Assembly (NCBI GenBank): GCA_002315875.1
Contig: DCIL01000090.1
Span: forward strand, 27,088 to 33,187
DNA length: 6,100 bases
Reading direction: 5' to 3'
From: Verrucomicrobia bacterium UBA1727
GTDB lineage: Bacteria; Verrucomicrobiota; Kiritimatiellia; RFP12; UBA1067
Part shown: in pieces, positions 1 to 5,974 of the stretch
Layout: every line of letters begins with the position of its first letter
Position numbering within the stretch: the stretch's first letter is position 1
Notes under the pieces: model-generated
The model's database searches: none
Told to the model about the DNA's origin: nothing
Seen by the model: the letters and a program-made list of their open reading frames with translations, nothing else
Translations under genes and position numbers: made by a program

Positions 1-411
1 CAGGTCTTCTGCAAGGAGATGCTCAAGAAGGGCGGCGCGGTGCTCAACTTCTGCTCGATGGCCGCTTACCAGCCGCTCACCAAGGTCGCGGCTTACGGTG
101 CGGCGAAGGCCGGCATCATGAACTTCACACGCTTCCTCGCGACACACCTCGCGCCGATGGGCATCCGCGTGAACGCGCTCGCGCCCGGCTTCTTCATCAC
201 CAACCAGAACCGCTTCCTCATGCTGGAGAAGGACGGCAAGACGCTCACTGCGCGCGGTAACAAGGTCATTGCCAAGACGCCGATGCGCAAGTTCGGCCAG
301 CCGAGCGATCTGCACGGTGCGGCGCGCTTCCTTCTTTCCGATGAGGCCGCGTTCATCACCGGTGTCACGCTGCCGGTCGACGGTGGCTTCGTCTGCTATT
401 CGGGCGTCTGA
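1..411 (+). CDS. uxuB: SDR-family oxidoreductase, probably D-mannonate oxidoreductase (fructuronate reductase), 3' part only
   Basis: This is the C-terminal 136 residues of a short-chain dehydrogenase/reductase; the N-terminal half with the NAD(P)-binding TGxxxGIG motif lies outside the window. The reading frame is open from base 1. Visible are the catalytic serine (visible residue 19, in NFCSM) and the YxxxK pair (Tyr32, Lys36, in AAYGAAKAG), at normal SDR spacing, followed by the conserved IRVNALAPGFF stretch and the usual C-terminal VDGGF. The segment APGFFITNQNR, then TARGN and TPMRKFGQPSDL, and the ending FVCYSGV resemble the SDR-type UxuB enzymes (Bacillus type). These interconvert D-fructuronate and D-mannonate in cytoplasmic glucuronate catabolism. 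The SDR family is certain; the substrate is inferred from recalled family patterns, and another sugar-acid or gluconate 5-dehydrogenase is the main alternative. Its TGA shares the A with the ATG of rlmB, suggesting translational coupling. Confidence 0.85.
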   Translation, partial: QVFCKEMLKKGGAVLNFCSMAAYQPLTKVAAYGAAKAGIMNFTRFLATHLAPMGIRVNALAPGFFITNQNRFLMLEKDGKTLTARGNKVIAKTPMRKFGQPSDLHGAARFLLSDEAAFITGVTLPVDGGFVCYSGV

Positions 412-1208
412 TGGGCAACTACCAGAACACCCGCCACCACAAGGGTCCGCGCGAACTCGTCACGGGCGGTGAGTGGATTTACGGCCGGAATCCCGTTGAA
501 GAGGCGCTTGCCGCAGGACGCCGCACCTGCTCTGAAATCGTCCTTCCGCCTGCGCATCCGGACGAGGACGAGCAGCTTCAGCGCATCCGCGACGAGGCGC
601 ATTCTCGCCGTCTGGTGATCCGTTCGATGGAGCGCGATCAACTCGACAAGCTGACGCGCTTCGGACATCATCAGGGCGTTGCGCTCAAGACCACCGGTTA
701 TCCGTATGTTGGTTTCGAGGAGATTCTTGCGGAGGTCGAGGCGGACGAGAATGCGCTCGTCATCGTCCTCGACCATCTTGAGGATCCGCAGAACGTCGGC
801 TCGATTCTCCGCACCGCCTGCGCGGTCGGGGCGGCCGGTGTCGTCATTCCAGAGGACCGTGCCTGCGGCATAACCCCCGCGGTCGTCCGTGCGTCCGCCG
901 GCGGCGCCGAGCACATCAAGGTCGCCCACGTCGTCAATCTGCCGCGGGCGATGGCCGATCTCAAGGAGTCCGGCCTCTGGTTCACCGGACTTGACTGGGG
1001 TGAGGATGCGAAGGATTATACCGAAATCGACTTCAAAGGACGCGTAGGACTCGTCATCGGTGCCGAGGGTTCCGGTATCTCGCGACTCGTGCGCGAGAAC
1101 TGCGACTTCATCGGCGTCCTGCCGATGCCAGGCGGGTTCGAGTCGCTCAACGCTGGTGTCGCCGCGGCGGTCACGATGTACGAAATCCTTCGTCAGCGTG
1201 GCCATTGA
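411..1208 (+). CDS. rlmB: 23S rRNA (guanosine-2251-2'-O)-methyltransferase RlmB, TrmH/SpoU family
   Basis: A complete 265-aa SPOUT methyltransferase expected to use S-adenosylmethionine to methylate a ribose 2'-OH in 23S rRNA in the cytoplasm. Residues about 22-98 form the SpoU substrate-binding domain (IYGRNPVEEAL, later HHQGVAL). The catalytic trefoil-knot domain follows with all three family motifs: motif 1 DPQNVGSILRTA (Asn128, Arg134), motif 2 LVIGAEGSGIS (Glu219), and motif 3 PMPGGFESLNAGVAAA (Ser245, Asn247). In motif 3, SLNAGVA replaces the usual SLNVSVA, a mild variation. The length is slightly above the roughly 245 aa typical of RlmB, owing to a basic N-terminal tail of about 20 residues. 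The ATG overlaps the uxuB stop as TGATG and has no purine-rich Shine-Dalgarno sequence, so coupled re-initiation is likely. Its end overlaps xerD by 11 nt. A tRNA methyltransferase of the same family cannot be excluded, but the substrate-binding domain favours RlmB. Confidence 0.88.
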   Translation: MGNYQNTRHHKGPRELVTGGEWIYGRNPVEEALAAGRRTCSEIVLPPAHPDEDEQLQRIRDEAHSRRLVIRSMERDQLDKLTRFGHHQGVALKTTGYPYVGFEEILAEVEADENALVIVLDHLEDPQNVGSILRTACAVGAAGVVIPEDRACGITPAVVRASAGGAEHIKVAHVVNLPRAMADLKESGLWFTGLDWGEDAKDYTEIDFKGRVGLVIGAEGSGISRLVRENCDFIGVLPMPGGFESLNAGVAAAVTMYEILRQRGH

Positions 1209-2097
1209 TCCGAGCATAGCGGACTTTCTTTCGGCGCTCCTTCTTGAACGCGGAGCGAGCGCCAACACGATCGTATCCTATCAAGGCGATCTCGAGCTCT
1301 TCGCTGCGCATCTCGTCCGCCACGGCCTGAGTGACATCAGTGCCGTCACGCTGGCCGACATCGATGAGTTCATTTCCGACTCGTCCCAGGACGGTCACAA
1401 GGCGTCCACTTGCGCGCGGCGCGCCGCGGCGATCCGTACCTTCTTCCATTTTCTCCGCGAGCGCCGACTGATTTCGTCCGATCCGACCCAGCTTATGGAT
1501 CCGCGCCGCATTTCGCGTCCCCTCCCTCGCGTCCTGAGCGAGCAGGAGGTCGCCTCGATGCTCGATGCCGTGAACGGTGAAATGCCGCGCGAGATCAGGG
1601 ACCGTGCGATTCTCGAGGTTCTCTACGGTTGCGGACTTCGCGTTAGCGAATTGTGCGGGCTTAGATTCGATGACATCGTTGCGGACGGTGAACTCCTGCG
1701 TGTGACCGGCAAGGGCTCGAAGACGCGGCTCGTGCCGATCACCGGCTCTGCCGGACGTGCGCTCGCAGCGTATCTCGGAAGCGCACGGATGTCCTTTGCG
1801 CGTGGCAATGTCGGCGTGCCGCAGATGTTCCTTACCCGACTTGGACGCGCCTTCACCCGTCAGGGAGTTTTCAAGATCATCCGCGAACGCGCTGCCGCAG
1901 TCGGCATTGCTGCCGAACGCATCTCGCCGCATGTCCTCAGACATTGCTACGCCACTCACATGCTCGCGCACGGTGCTGATATCCGTGCGATTCAGGAACT
2001 GCTCGGACACGCTGATATCGGCACTACCCAGATATACACCCATGTCGACACTGCGAAATTTTCTTCAATCCATAAAAAATTCCATCCTCGAGCCTAA
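1198..2097 (+). CDS. xerD: Site-specific tyrosine recombinase XerD (chromosome-dimer resolution)
   Basis: A 299-aa tyrosine recombinase, the normal XerC/XerD length of about 298. The start is GTG 1198, because residues from MAIDPSIADFLSALLLERG onward match the typical XerD N-terminus; the frame stays open upstream to 1060 but that part only shadows rlmB. The N-terminal SAM-like core-binding domain covers about 1-105 and the catalytic domain about 110-299. All catalytic residues are present: Arg148 (GLRVSEL), Lys172 (GKGSKTR), His245 and Arg248 (SPHVLRH), His271 (LLGHADI) and the nucleophile Tyr280 (TQIYTHV), at almost the same positions as in E. coli XerD. The C-terminal HKKFHPRA favours XerD over XerC. 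The family acts with XerC and FtsK at the dif site. No dif-like site is seen here. The gene overlaps rlmB by 11 nt and has no Shine-Dalgarno sequence. Because the motifs are complete it should be active; an integron or phage integrase is unlikely given length and context. Confidence 0.9.
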   Translation: MAIDPSIADFLSALLLERGASANTIVSYQGDLELFAAHLVRHGLSDISAVTLADIDEFISDSSQDGHKASTCARRAAAIRTFFHFLRERRLISSDPTQLMDPRRISRPLPRVLSEQEVASMLDAVNGEMPREIRDRAILEVLYGCGLRVSELCGLRFDDIVADGELLRVTGKGSKTRLVPITGSAGRALAAYLGSARMSFARGNVGVPQMFLTRLGRAFTRQGVFKIIRERAAAVGIAAERISPHVLRHCYATHMLAHGADIRAIQELLGHADIGTTQIYTHVDTAKFSSIHKKFHPRA

Positions 2098-2104
2098 CCG
2101 TATT

Positions 2105-4255
2105 ATGAAAACGCTAACCATACTCTCCGCTGTCTCGTTCACCCTCGCCGCGAATGCCGTTCCGGTCTGGATTTCAGGCAACACCAAGAAGCCGCAGAAG
2201 CCGGCTCCCGTGTTGGAGCAGAACTTCATAATCAAAGCCGTGCCAGCCAAGGCGGTGCTCGATCTCGCCGTCGCCGGCTGGTGCGAGATCTCGATCAACG
2301 GCAAGCGCATCGATGACAACGTCCTTTCTCCCGTCACTTGCCAGCCCGACCTGCGCAATTCGTCCATCGTATGTGATGTCACTCGCTTCCTCAAGGCCGG
2401 TAAGAACAACATCTCCGTCCTTCTCGGTAACGGATGGTTCAACTGCTTCACCAAGGGCGCCTGGGGTTTTGAAAACGCCGCGTGGCGTGTATCGGACAGC
2501 TGCGGTTCGCCGTGTATCAAGGGCGCGATAGCTGCGGACGGCGTTAATCTCGTCGAGACCGATTACACTTGGATGGCCTATGATTCGCCAATCGTCTTCA
2601 ATGCGCTTCGGAACGGCGAATGGTATGATGCACGGCTCGAGGGCAAGCGCGGCAATCTGCGGGGCTGCAGGGCAGAGCCCTATCCGCCCACCGGCAAGAC
2701 CTCTCCCGAGGACGCGGTTCCCTGCCGTCAGTTCGATCCGATTTCTCCCGTTAGGAGTTTTGCTGCGGCGAAGGGCGGCACCATCTACGATTTTGGATCC
2801 AATCGCGCCGGTTGGTGCGAGATCGAGGTTGTCGGCGAGCCGGGTGCGAAGGTGGTGATGGACTACGATGAGGCGATCAAGGACAACGATCTTCTCGGAT
2901 ACGTAAATCTCTTCCAGCGCAAGGGGAAGGAGCCGCGTCCCGCTCAGCACGACGAGTACACGCTCGCCGGACGTTCCGAGGGCGAGAAGTGGCATCCGCG
3001 TTTCACCTACCACGGCTTCCGCTATGTGCGGGTGAAGACCGAAGGCAAGGTGGAACTGAAGTCGATCAAGAGCGTCTTCGTTCACTCCGCCTTCGAATCT
3101 GTCGGCGAGCTGAAGATATCCGACAAGGTGTTTGCGAAGCTACAGGACGCGACGCGCCGCAGTTATCTTTCCAACTTCGTCGGAATTCCGACGGACTGTC
3201 CGCATCGCGAGAAGAACGGTTGGACTGGCGATACGCAGCTGGCGATGGAGACGGGACTTTGGAACTTCGACGGTCGCGACAGCTACGCGCACTTCCTGAG
3301 GATGATGATCGATTCGCAGCGTGAGAACGGGGCCGTGCCGTGCATCATGCCCTGGACGCATTACTTCGGTTTCCAATGGGGGTCGGGTCCGGCGTGGGAC
3401 GCGATTCTCTTCCAGATTCCGCGGCAGCTCTATCGTTTCTACGGAGATGACAGCTATGCCCGCGAGGCGTATCCGGCAATGAAGAGATATCTCGAGTTCA
3501 TTCTGACCAAGGCAGGTAAGGACGGACTCATCGAGTACGGACTCGGAGATTGGTGTTTTCCGTCCGATGTCATGAAGCTGCCCTCGGTCCGCCTCACCGA
3601 CAGCGCCTACGTCTATTGGTTCTGCACCGAACTCGCGTTCTGGGCGGAACGATTCGGCGAGACGGGGAACGCCCAACTCTACAAGGCGCAGGCCGCGGCA
3701 CTCAAGCGTGCGTTCAATGCGAAGTTCTACAAGGGCAACGGCGTCTACTCGAACGGCGAGTTCGTCTGTCTTGCCGCGCCGCTATATTTCAAGGGACTCT
3801 GTCAGGACGGTGAGGAGCAGAAGGTCATTGGAGAGTTGGTGAAGCGGGTGCGTGAGCAGAAGCATCGTGCGATGTTCGGCATTCTCGGCGCGAAGTGGAC
3901 GCCCCGTGTACTCGCCGAGTACGGTTATATCGACGATGCGTACCAGTTCTTCGTGCAGGGGGAGTATCCCGGCTGGGCCAAGTGGATGGAGAACGGCGGC
4001 GACACGCTCTGGGAGACCTGGAAGGGAACCTACACTTCGTTCAATCACATCATGTACGGCGATCTCTCGGCCTGGGCCTTTGAATATCTTGCCGGCATAA
4101 AGATTGTCGGTCCCGGATTTTCCAAGGTGGAGATTAAGCCGTATCTGCCCAAGGGCGTCGATTCCTTCTCCATTGTTCACAAGGTTCCCGGAGGAAAGTT
4201 AATCCGCGTATTCGCCAAGCGTGACGCTGCCGGCAATCCCGTCTACGAGTATTGA
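2105..4255 (+). CDS. Secreted alpha-L-rhamnosidase, glycoside hydrolase family 78
   Basis: A 716-aa enzyme expected to release terminal alpha-L-rhamnose from plant polysaccharides or glycosides by an inverting mechanism. Residues 1-18 look like a short signal peptide (Lys2, hydrophobic core, ANA before the cut), implying export. About 35-190 match the N-terminal rhamnosidase beta domain (NGWF; DYTWMAYDSPI; NGEWYDAR). About 215-330 match the concanavalin-like domain (YDFGSNRAGW; PRFTYHGFRYVRV). From about 335 comes the (alpha/alpha)6 catalytic barrel, then a C-terminal beta domain from about 665. Active-site acids are Asp364 and Glu369 (DCPHRE), Asp376 (GWTGD) and Glu637 (LWETW); the first three have the spacing of Asp567, Glu572 and Asp579 in Bacillus BsRhaB. 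Glu369 would be the general acid and Glu637 the general base. It is compact for GH78, with no extra accessory modules. ATG 2105 is chosen for the signal peptide; an in-frame ATG at 2042 lies inside xerD. It starts 7 nt after xerD without a Shine-Dalgarno sequence. Confidence 0.92.
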   Translation: MKTLTILSAVSFTLAANAVPVWISGNTKKPQKPAPVLEQNFIIKAVPAKAVLDLAVAGWCEISINGKRIDDNVLSPVTCQPDLRNSSIVCDVTRFLKAGKNNISVLLGNGWFNCFTKGAWGFENAAWRVSDSCGSPCIKGAIAADGVNLVETDYTWMAYDSPIVFNALRNGEWYDARLEGKRGNLRGCRAEPYPPTGKTSPEDAVPCRQFDPISPVRSFAAAKGGTIYDFGSNRAGWCEIEVVGEPGAKVVMDYDEAIKDNDLLGYVNLFQRKGKEPRPAQHDEYTLAGRSEGEKWHPRFTYHGFRYVRVKTEGKVELKSIKSVFVHSAFESVGELKISDKVFAKLQDATRRSYLSNFVGIPTDCPHREKNGWTGDTQLAMETGLWNFDGRDSYAHFLRMMIDSQRENGAVPCIMPWTHYFGFQWGSGPAWDAILFQIPRQLYRFYGDDSYAREAYPAMKRYLEFILTKAGKDGLIEYGLGDWCFPSDVMKLPSVRLTDSAYVYWFCTELAFWAERFGETGNAQLYKAQAAALKRAFNAKFYKGNGVYSNGEFVCLAAPLYFKGLCQDGEEQKVIGELVKRVREQKHRAMFGILGAKWTPRVLAEYGYIDDAYQFFVQGEYPGWAKWMENGGDTLWETWKGTYTSFNHIMYGDLSAWAFEYLAGIKIVGPGFSKVEIKPYLPKGVDSFSIVHKVPGGKLIRVFAKRDAAGNPVYEY

Positions 4256-4262
4256 TTCGTGG

Positions 4263-4290
4263 TTGGTGGCTAGTGCTTGGTGGCAGGTTG
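4263..4290. repeat. 14-nt direct doublet after the rhamnosidase gene
   Basis: TTGGTGGCTAGTGC is followed directly by TTGGTGGCAGGTTG; the first eight bases are identical. It begins seven bases after the rhamnosidase stop and runs straight into the tetranucleotide array. It may be a worn remnant of another simple repeat. No hairpin plus T-run, so it is not a convincing intrinsic terminator. Confidence 0.6.
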
Positions 4291-4470
4291 TCAGTTAGTC
4301 AGTTAGTTAGTCAGTCAGTCAGTCAGTCAGTTAGTCAGTCAGTCAGTTAGTCAGTCAGTTAGTCAGTCAGTCCGTTAGTCAGTTAGTCAGTTAGTCAGTC
4401 AGTCAGTTAGTCAGTCAGTTAGTTAGTCAGTTAGTCAGTTAGTCAGTTAGTTAGTTAGTTAGTTAGTTAG
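4291..4470. repeat. Tetranucleotide array, 45 uninterrupted TYAG units
   Basis: Counting from 4291, the sequence is exactly 45 consecutive tetramers with no insertion or deletion: 24 TCAG, 20 TTAG and one TCCG (4371-4374). Variation is almost wholly a C/T change at the second base. The last six units are all TTAG, and the final G at 4470 is the first base of the possible GTG start of the downstream gene. TTAG units place TAG stops in all three + frames, so the array is not coding and cannot join the rhamnosidase frame to the next gene. Short perfect tandem repeats of this length are prone to replication slippage; beside a start codon they could alter the spacing of promoter or leader elements. 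No promoter is seen within it. Confidence 0.97.
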
Positions 4471-5447
4471 TGGCGAGTCAACCTGAGAAAATTCTTTTGC
4501 ACAAGGAGCGCGAACTGGTGCTCGCGCTTAGTCGTCTTTTTGATCCTGATCCTGAGAGGCCGGGACTCTACTCGGCCGAGGCCTTATCGCGTCCACTGCC
4601 GAACGGACTTACCAGCCGGGTTCTGGCGGCGCGCGAACTGGCAAAGTATCTTGATTCGTCCTTTGCGGACGTGAGGCGACTGGCGGCGTCCGCTCTCGGG
4701 AAGATGGCGTTGGAGAAGCCGTCCGCTACGATGTTCGTTCCGAAGCTGGCAGAGCTGGTGAAGGCGGATGCACATCCGCAGGTGCGGCAGTACGCGGCCA
4801 AGGCGATTGCACGATATCCAAAGGATGCGTTTCTCTTTCTTGATGACTTTAAGGATGTGGCGAGAGACGAGACGGCTCCGGGTTACGTGCGGTCGGCGGC
4901 GGCCGAAGCGGTGGCTGCCATTCAGAAGGAATATCGTGCGCACTTCGCCGTCACGCATCGCTGGTGCACACGCTGCAAGCGAATCATCGATGAGGAACAG
5001 TTTGAGGACTCGATTGAGCGCTGGGGAAGACCGTATTGCCGCCATTGCCTCGATGAGAGGGAACTTGAGAATCATGACTTCGAATCGACTGTGGAGGCGG
5101 CGAAACGGAGGAGGACGGAAGGTGGAACGGCGGTGCAGAGCTACGGAGAGAAGCGGATTGCGGAGTTTCTCGAGGCGGAGAAGATTGAGTATGTGTATGA
5201 TGAGCGCTATCGGATTTCTGGCGCGGATATGATCCGACCGGATTTCTATCTTCCAGAGTTCGATGTCTATATCGAGTATTACGGGATGGATACTCCTGAG
5301 TACAATGAGAATCGGAGGCGGAAGCACGTCCTCTATCAGCGCGCAGCGAAGAAGCTGATCAGCGTCTCCTTCCTGGACGATGCCGATCTTATTGGCATTC
5401 TGAAGGCGAAGTTGTCACGCTATATTCGATTTGCCGATGGTCGGTGA
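4470..5447 (+). CDS. HEAT-repeat / zinc-module / PD-(D/E)XK nuclease-like protein, uncharacterised
   Basis: A 325-aa protein that I do not recognise as a named family. About residues 48-155 hold three HEAT-like helical pairs (around 48-82, 86-116 and 120-155), rich in Ala, Leu and Arg, a fold that binds proteins or, in AlkD-like glycosylases, DNA. Next is a CxxC-20-CxxC module (Cys166, 169, 190, 193), probably zinc-binding. A Lys/Arg-rich linker follows (210-218). Residues 223-320 look like a restriction-endonuclease fold: Glu227 (YGEKRIAEFL), Asp258 (RPDFYLP), Glu269 (YIEYYG) and Lys285, like DUF559 or helicase-associated nuclease domains where the last lysine is displaced. This suggests a DNA-cutting or repair role; the target is unknown. 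No signal peptide or membrane segment is seen. The frame is closed by TAG 4464-4466, so starts can only be GTG 4470, TTG 4497 or GTG 4518; the last has a good Shine-Dalgarno sequence and would give 309 aa. The stop lies in the first unit of the next repeat array. Confidence 0.8.
   Translation: MASQPEKILLHKERELVLALSRLFDPDPERPGLYSAEALSRPLPNGLTSRVLAARELAKYLDSSFADVRRLAASALGKMALEKPSATMFVPKLAELVKADAHPQVRQYAAKAIARYPKDAFLFLDDFKDVARDETAPGYVRSAAAEAVAAIQKEYRAHFAVTHRWCTRCKRIIDEEQFEDSIERWGRPYCRHCLDERELENHDFESTVEAAKRRRTEGGTAVQSYGEKRIAEFLEAEKIEYVYDERYRISGADMIRPDFYLPEFDVYIEYYGMDTPEYNENRRRKHVLYQRAAKKLISVSFLDDADLIGILKAKLSRYIRFADGR
4503..4508 (+). promoter_or_regulatory. Possible ribosome binding site AAGGAG for an internal GTG start at 4518
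   Basis: AAGGAG lies nine bases before GTG 4518, in frame with the HEAT/nuclease gene. It is the only strong Shine-Dalgarno match before any candidate start in this window. It would move the start 48 nt downstream of GTG 4470, losing residues MASQPEKILL and the next six, which precede the HEAT-like part. The bases also encode Lys-Glu in the longer form, so the match may be chance. Confidence 0.4.
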
Positions 5448-5540
5448 GTAATGCCCGGTGAGTAAATCGTCGGTGAGTAATGCCCGGTGAGTAAATCGTC
5501 GGTGAGTAATGCCCGGTGAGTAAATGGTCGGTGAGTAATT
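5443..5540. repeat. Alternating 14/15-nt tandem array with GGTGAGTAA core, seven copies
   Basis: The core GGTGAGTAA starts at 5443, 5457, 5472, 5486, 5501, 5515 and 5530. Units alternate between GGTGAGTAATGCCC (14 nt) and GGTGAGTAAATCGTC (15 nt; the third has ATGGTC), giving a 29-nt higher-order period; the seventh copy is cut short. The first core supplies the TGA stop of the nuclease gene. The 16 bases at 5437-5452, covering the gene's last codons, recur exactly at 5524-5539, so the array probably grew from the gene's own 3' end. Each core holds TGA and TAA in different frames, so it is not coding. Confidence 0.96.
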
Positions 5541-5548
5541 AGGTGGAT

Positions 5549-5564
5549 ATCCAACTTATTGGAT
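5549..5564 (+). other. Small perfect hairpin between two repeat arrays
   Basis: ATCCAA, loop CTTA, TTGGAT forms a 6-bp stem. It overlaps the palindrome GGATATCC (5545-5552). There is no T-run after it and the stem is AT-rich, so it is weak as an intrinsic terminator, though it is the first stem-loop after the nuclease stop. Confidence 0.35.
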
Positions 5565-5565
5565 T

Positions 5566-5665
5566 GACAGTCGGTGAATTAGTTGGACAGCCGGTGAAGT
5601 AGTTGTAGAGCCGGTGAATTAGTTGGACAGCCGGTGAAGTAGTTGTATAGCCAGCTAAGTAGTTG
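5566..5665. repeat. 20-nt tandem array, five units
   Basis: Five head-to-tail 20-nt units start at 5566, 5586, 5606, 5626 and 5646. The consensus is GACAGCCGGTGAAGTAGTTG. Units 2 and 4 are identical. Units 3 and 5 begin TAG or TAT in place of GAC, and units 1 and 3 have ATT in place of AGT. Unit 5 is the most diverged. The inner GGTGAA recalls the GGTGAGTAA core of the preceding array, so the two may share an origin. Each unit contains stop codons (TGA, TAG), and no reading frame crosses the array. Confidence 0.93.
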
Positions 5666-5686
5666 GAGTACAAGACCTGCTCGGAC

Positions 5687-5708
5687 TCACTCGCTGCGCT
5701 CGTTCCGC
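5687..5708 (+). repeat. Left arm of a 22-nt inverted repeat pair
   Basis: This 22-nt stretch (TCACTCGCTG at its left end, GTTCCGC at its right) is the reverse complement of 6047-6068 at 19 of 22 positions; the three differences are all transitions. It sits 18 nt before the first unit of the 25-nt array. Its complement reads GAGCGCAGCGAG, a dispersed-repeat style of sequence. Bases 5666-5686 and 5709-5726 around it hold nothing recognisable. Confidence 0.75.
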
Positions 5709-5726
5709 CCGATCAGGAAACATCTT

Positions 5727-5974
5727 GCCGATAGTAACGGCGTCTAATGTTGCCGATAGGAATGGCGTCTAAGGTGGCCGATAGGAATGGCGTCTAATGT
5801 TGCCGATACGAATGACGTCTAAGGTGGCCGATAGGAATGGCGTCTAATGTTGCCGATAGGAATGGCGTCTAAGGTAGCCGATAGGAATGGCGTCTAAGGT
5901 AGCCGCTAGGAATGACGTCTAATGTAGTCGCGGGAATGGCGTCTAAGGTGGCCGCGGGAATGGCGTCTAAGGAT
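5727..5974. repeat. 24-25-nt tandem array, ten units
   Basis: Units start at 5727, 5752, 5777, 5802, 5827, 5852, 5877, 5902, 5927 and 5951. The first eight are exactly 25 nt and the last two lose one base, with GCGGG replacing GATAGG. Most begin GCCGATAGGAATGGCGTCT and end AATGTT or AAGGTG/AAGGTA. The two endings alternate strictly in units 1-4, giving a 50-nt higher-order period, and the pattern breaks down further on. A period of 25 is not a multiple of three and TAA occurs in every unit, so it does not encode a repeat protein. Units touch directly with no unique spacers, so it is not a CRISPR array. Confidence 0.95.

Noticed and set aside
2042..2104. Earlier in-frame ATG for the rhamnosidase
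   Set aside because: It overlaps xerD and would put 21 polar residues before the hydrophobic stretch, spoiling the signal peptide that begins at 2105.
396..3085. Long open frames on the - strand opposite rlmB, xerD and the rhamnosidase (396-1268, 1171-2043, 2174-3085)
   Set aside because: They lie wholly opposite genes with clear family motifs, have no recognisable domains and Arg-rich low-quality sequence, and are expected as shadows of GC-rich codon use.
4256..4290. Intrinsic terminator after the rhamnosidase
   Set aside because: No GC-rich stem followed by a T-run is present in this gap.
4291..4470. Telomere-like TTAG repeat or a coding repeat
   Set aside because: The units mix TCAG and TTAG in the middle of a bacterial sequence, and stops occur in every + frame; nothing suggests a chromosome end.
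4584..5327. 247-codon open frame on the - strand opposite the HEAT/nuclease gene
   Set aside because: The + strand frame has coherent HEAT, zinc and nuclease motifs; the - strand translation shows none.
5443..5540. GGTGAGTAA resembles a eukaryotic 5' splice site
   Set aside because: The flanking genes are plainly bacterial and uninterrupted; there is no branch point or acceptor, so the likeness is chance.
5443..5974. CRISPR array
   Set aside because: All units abut directly with no unique spacers, no dyad repeat and no cas gene nearby.
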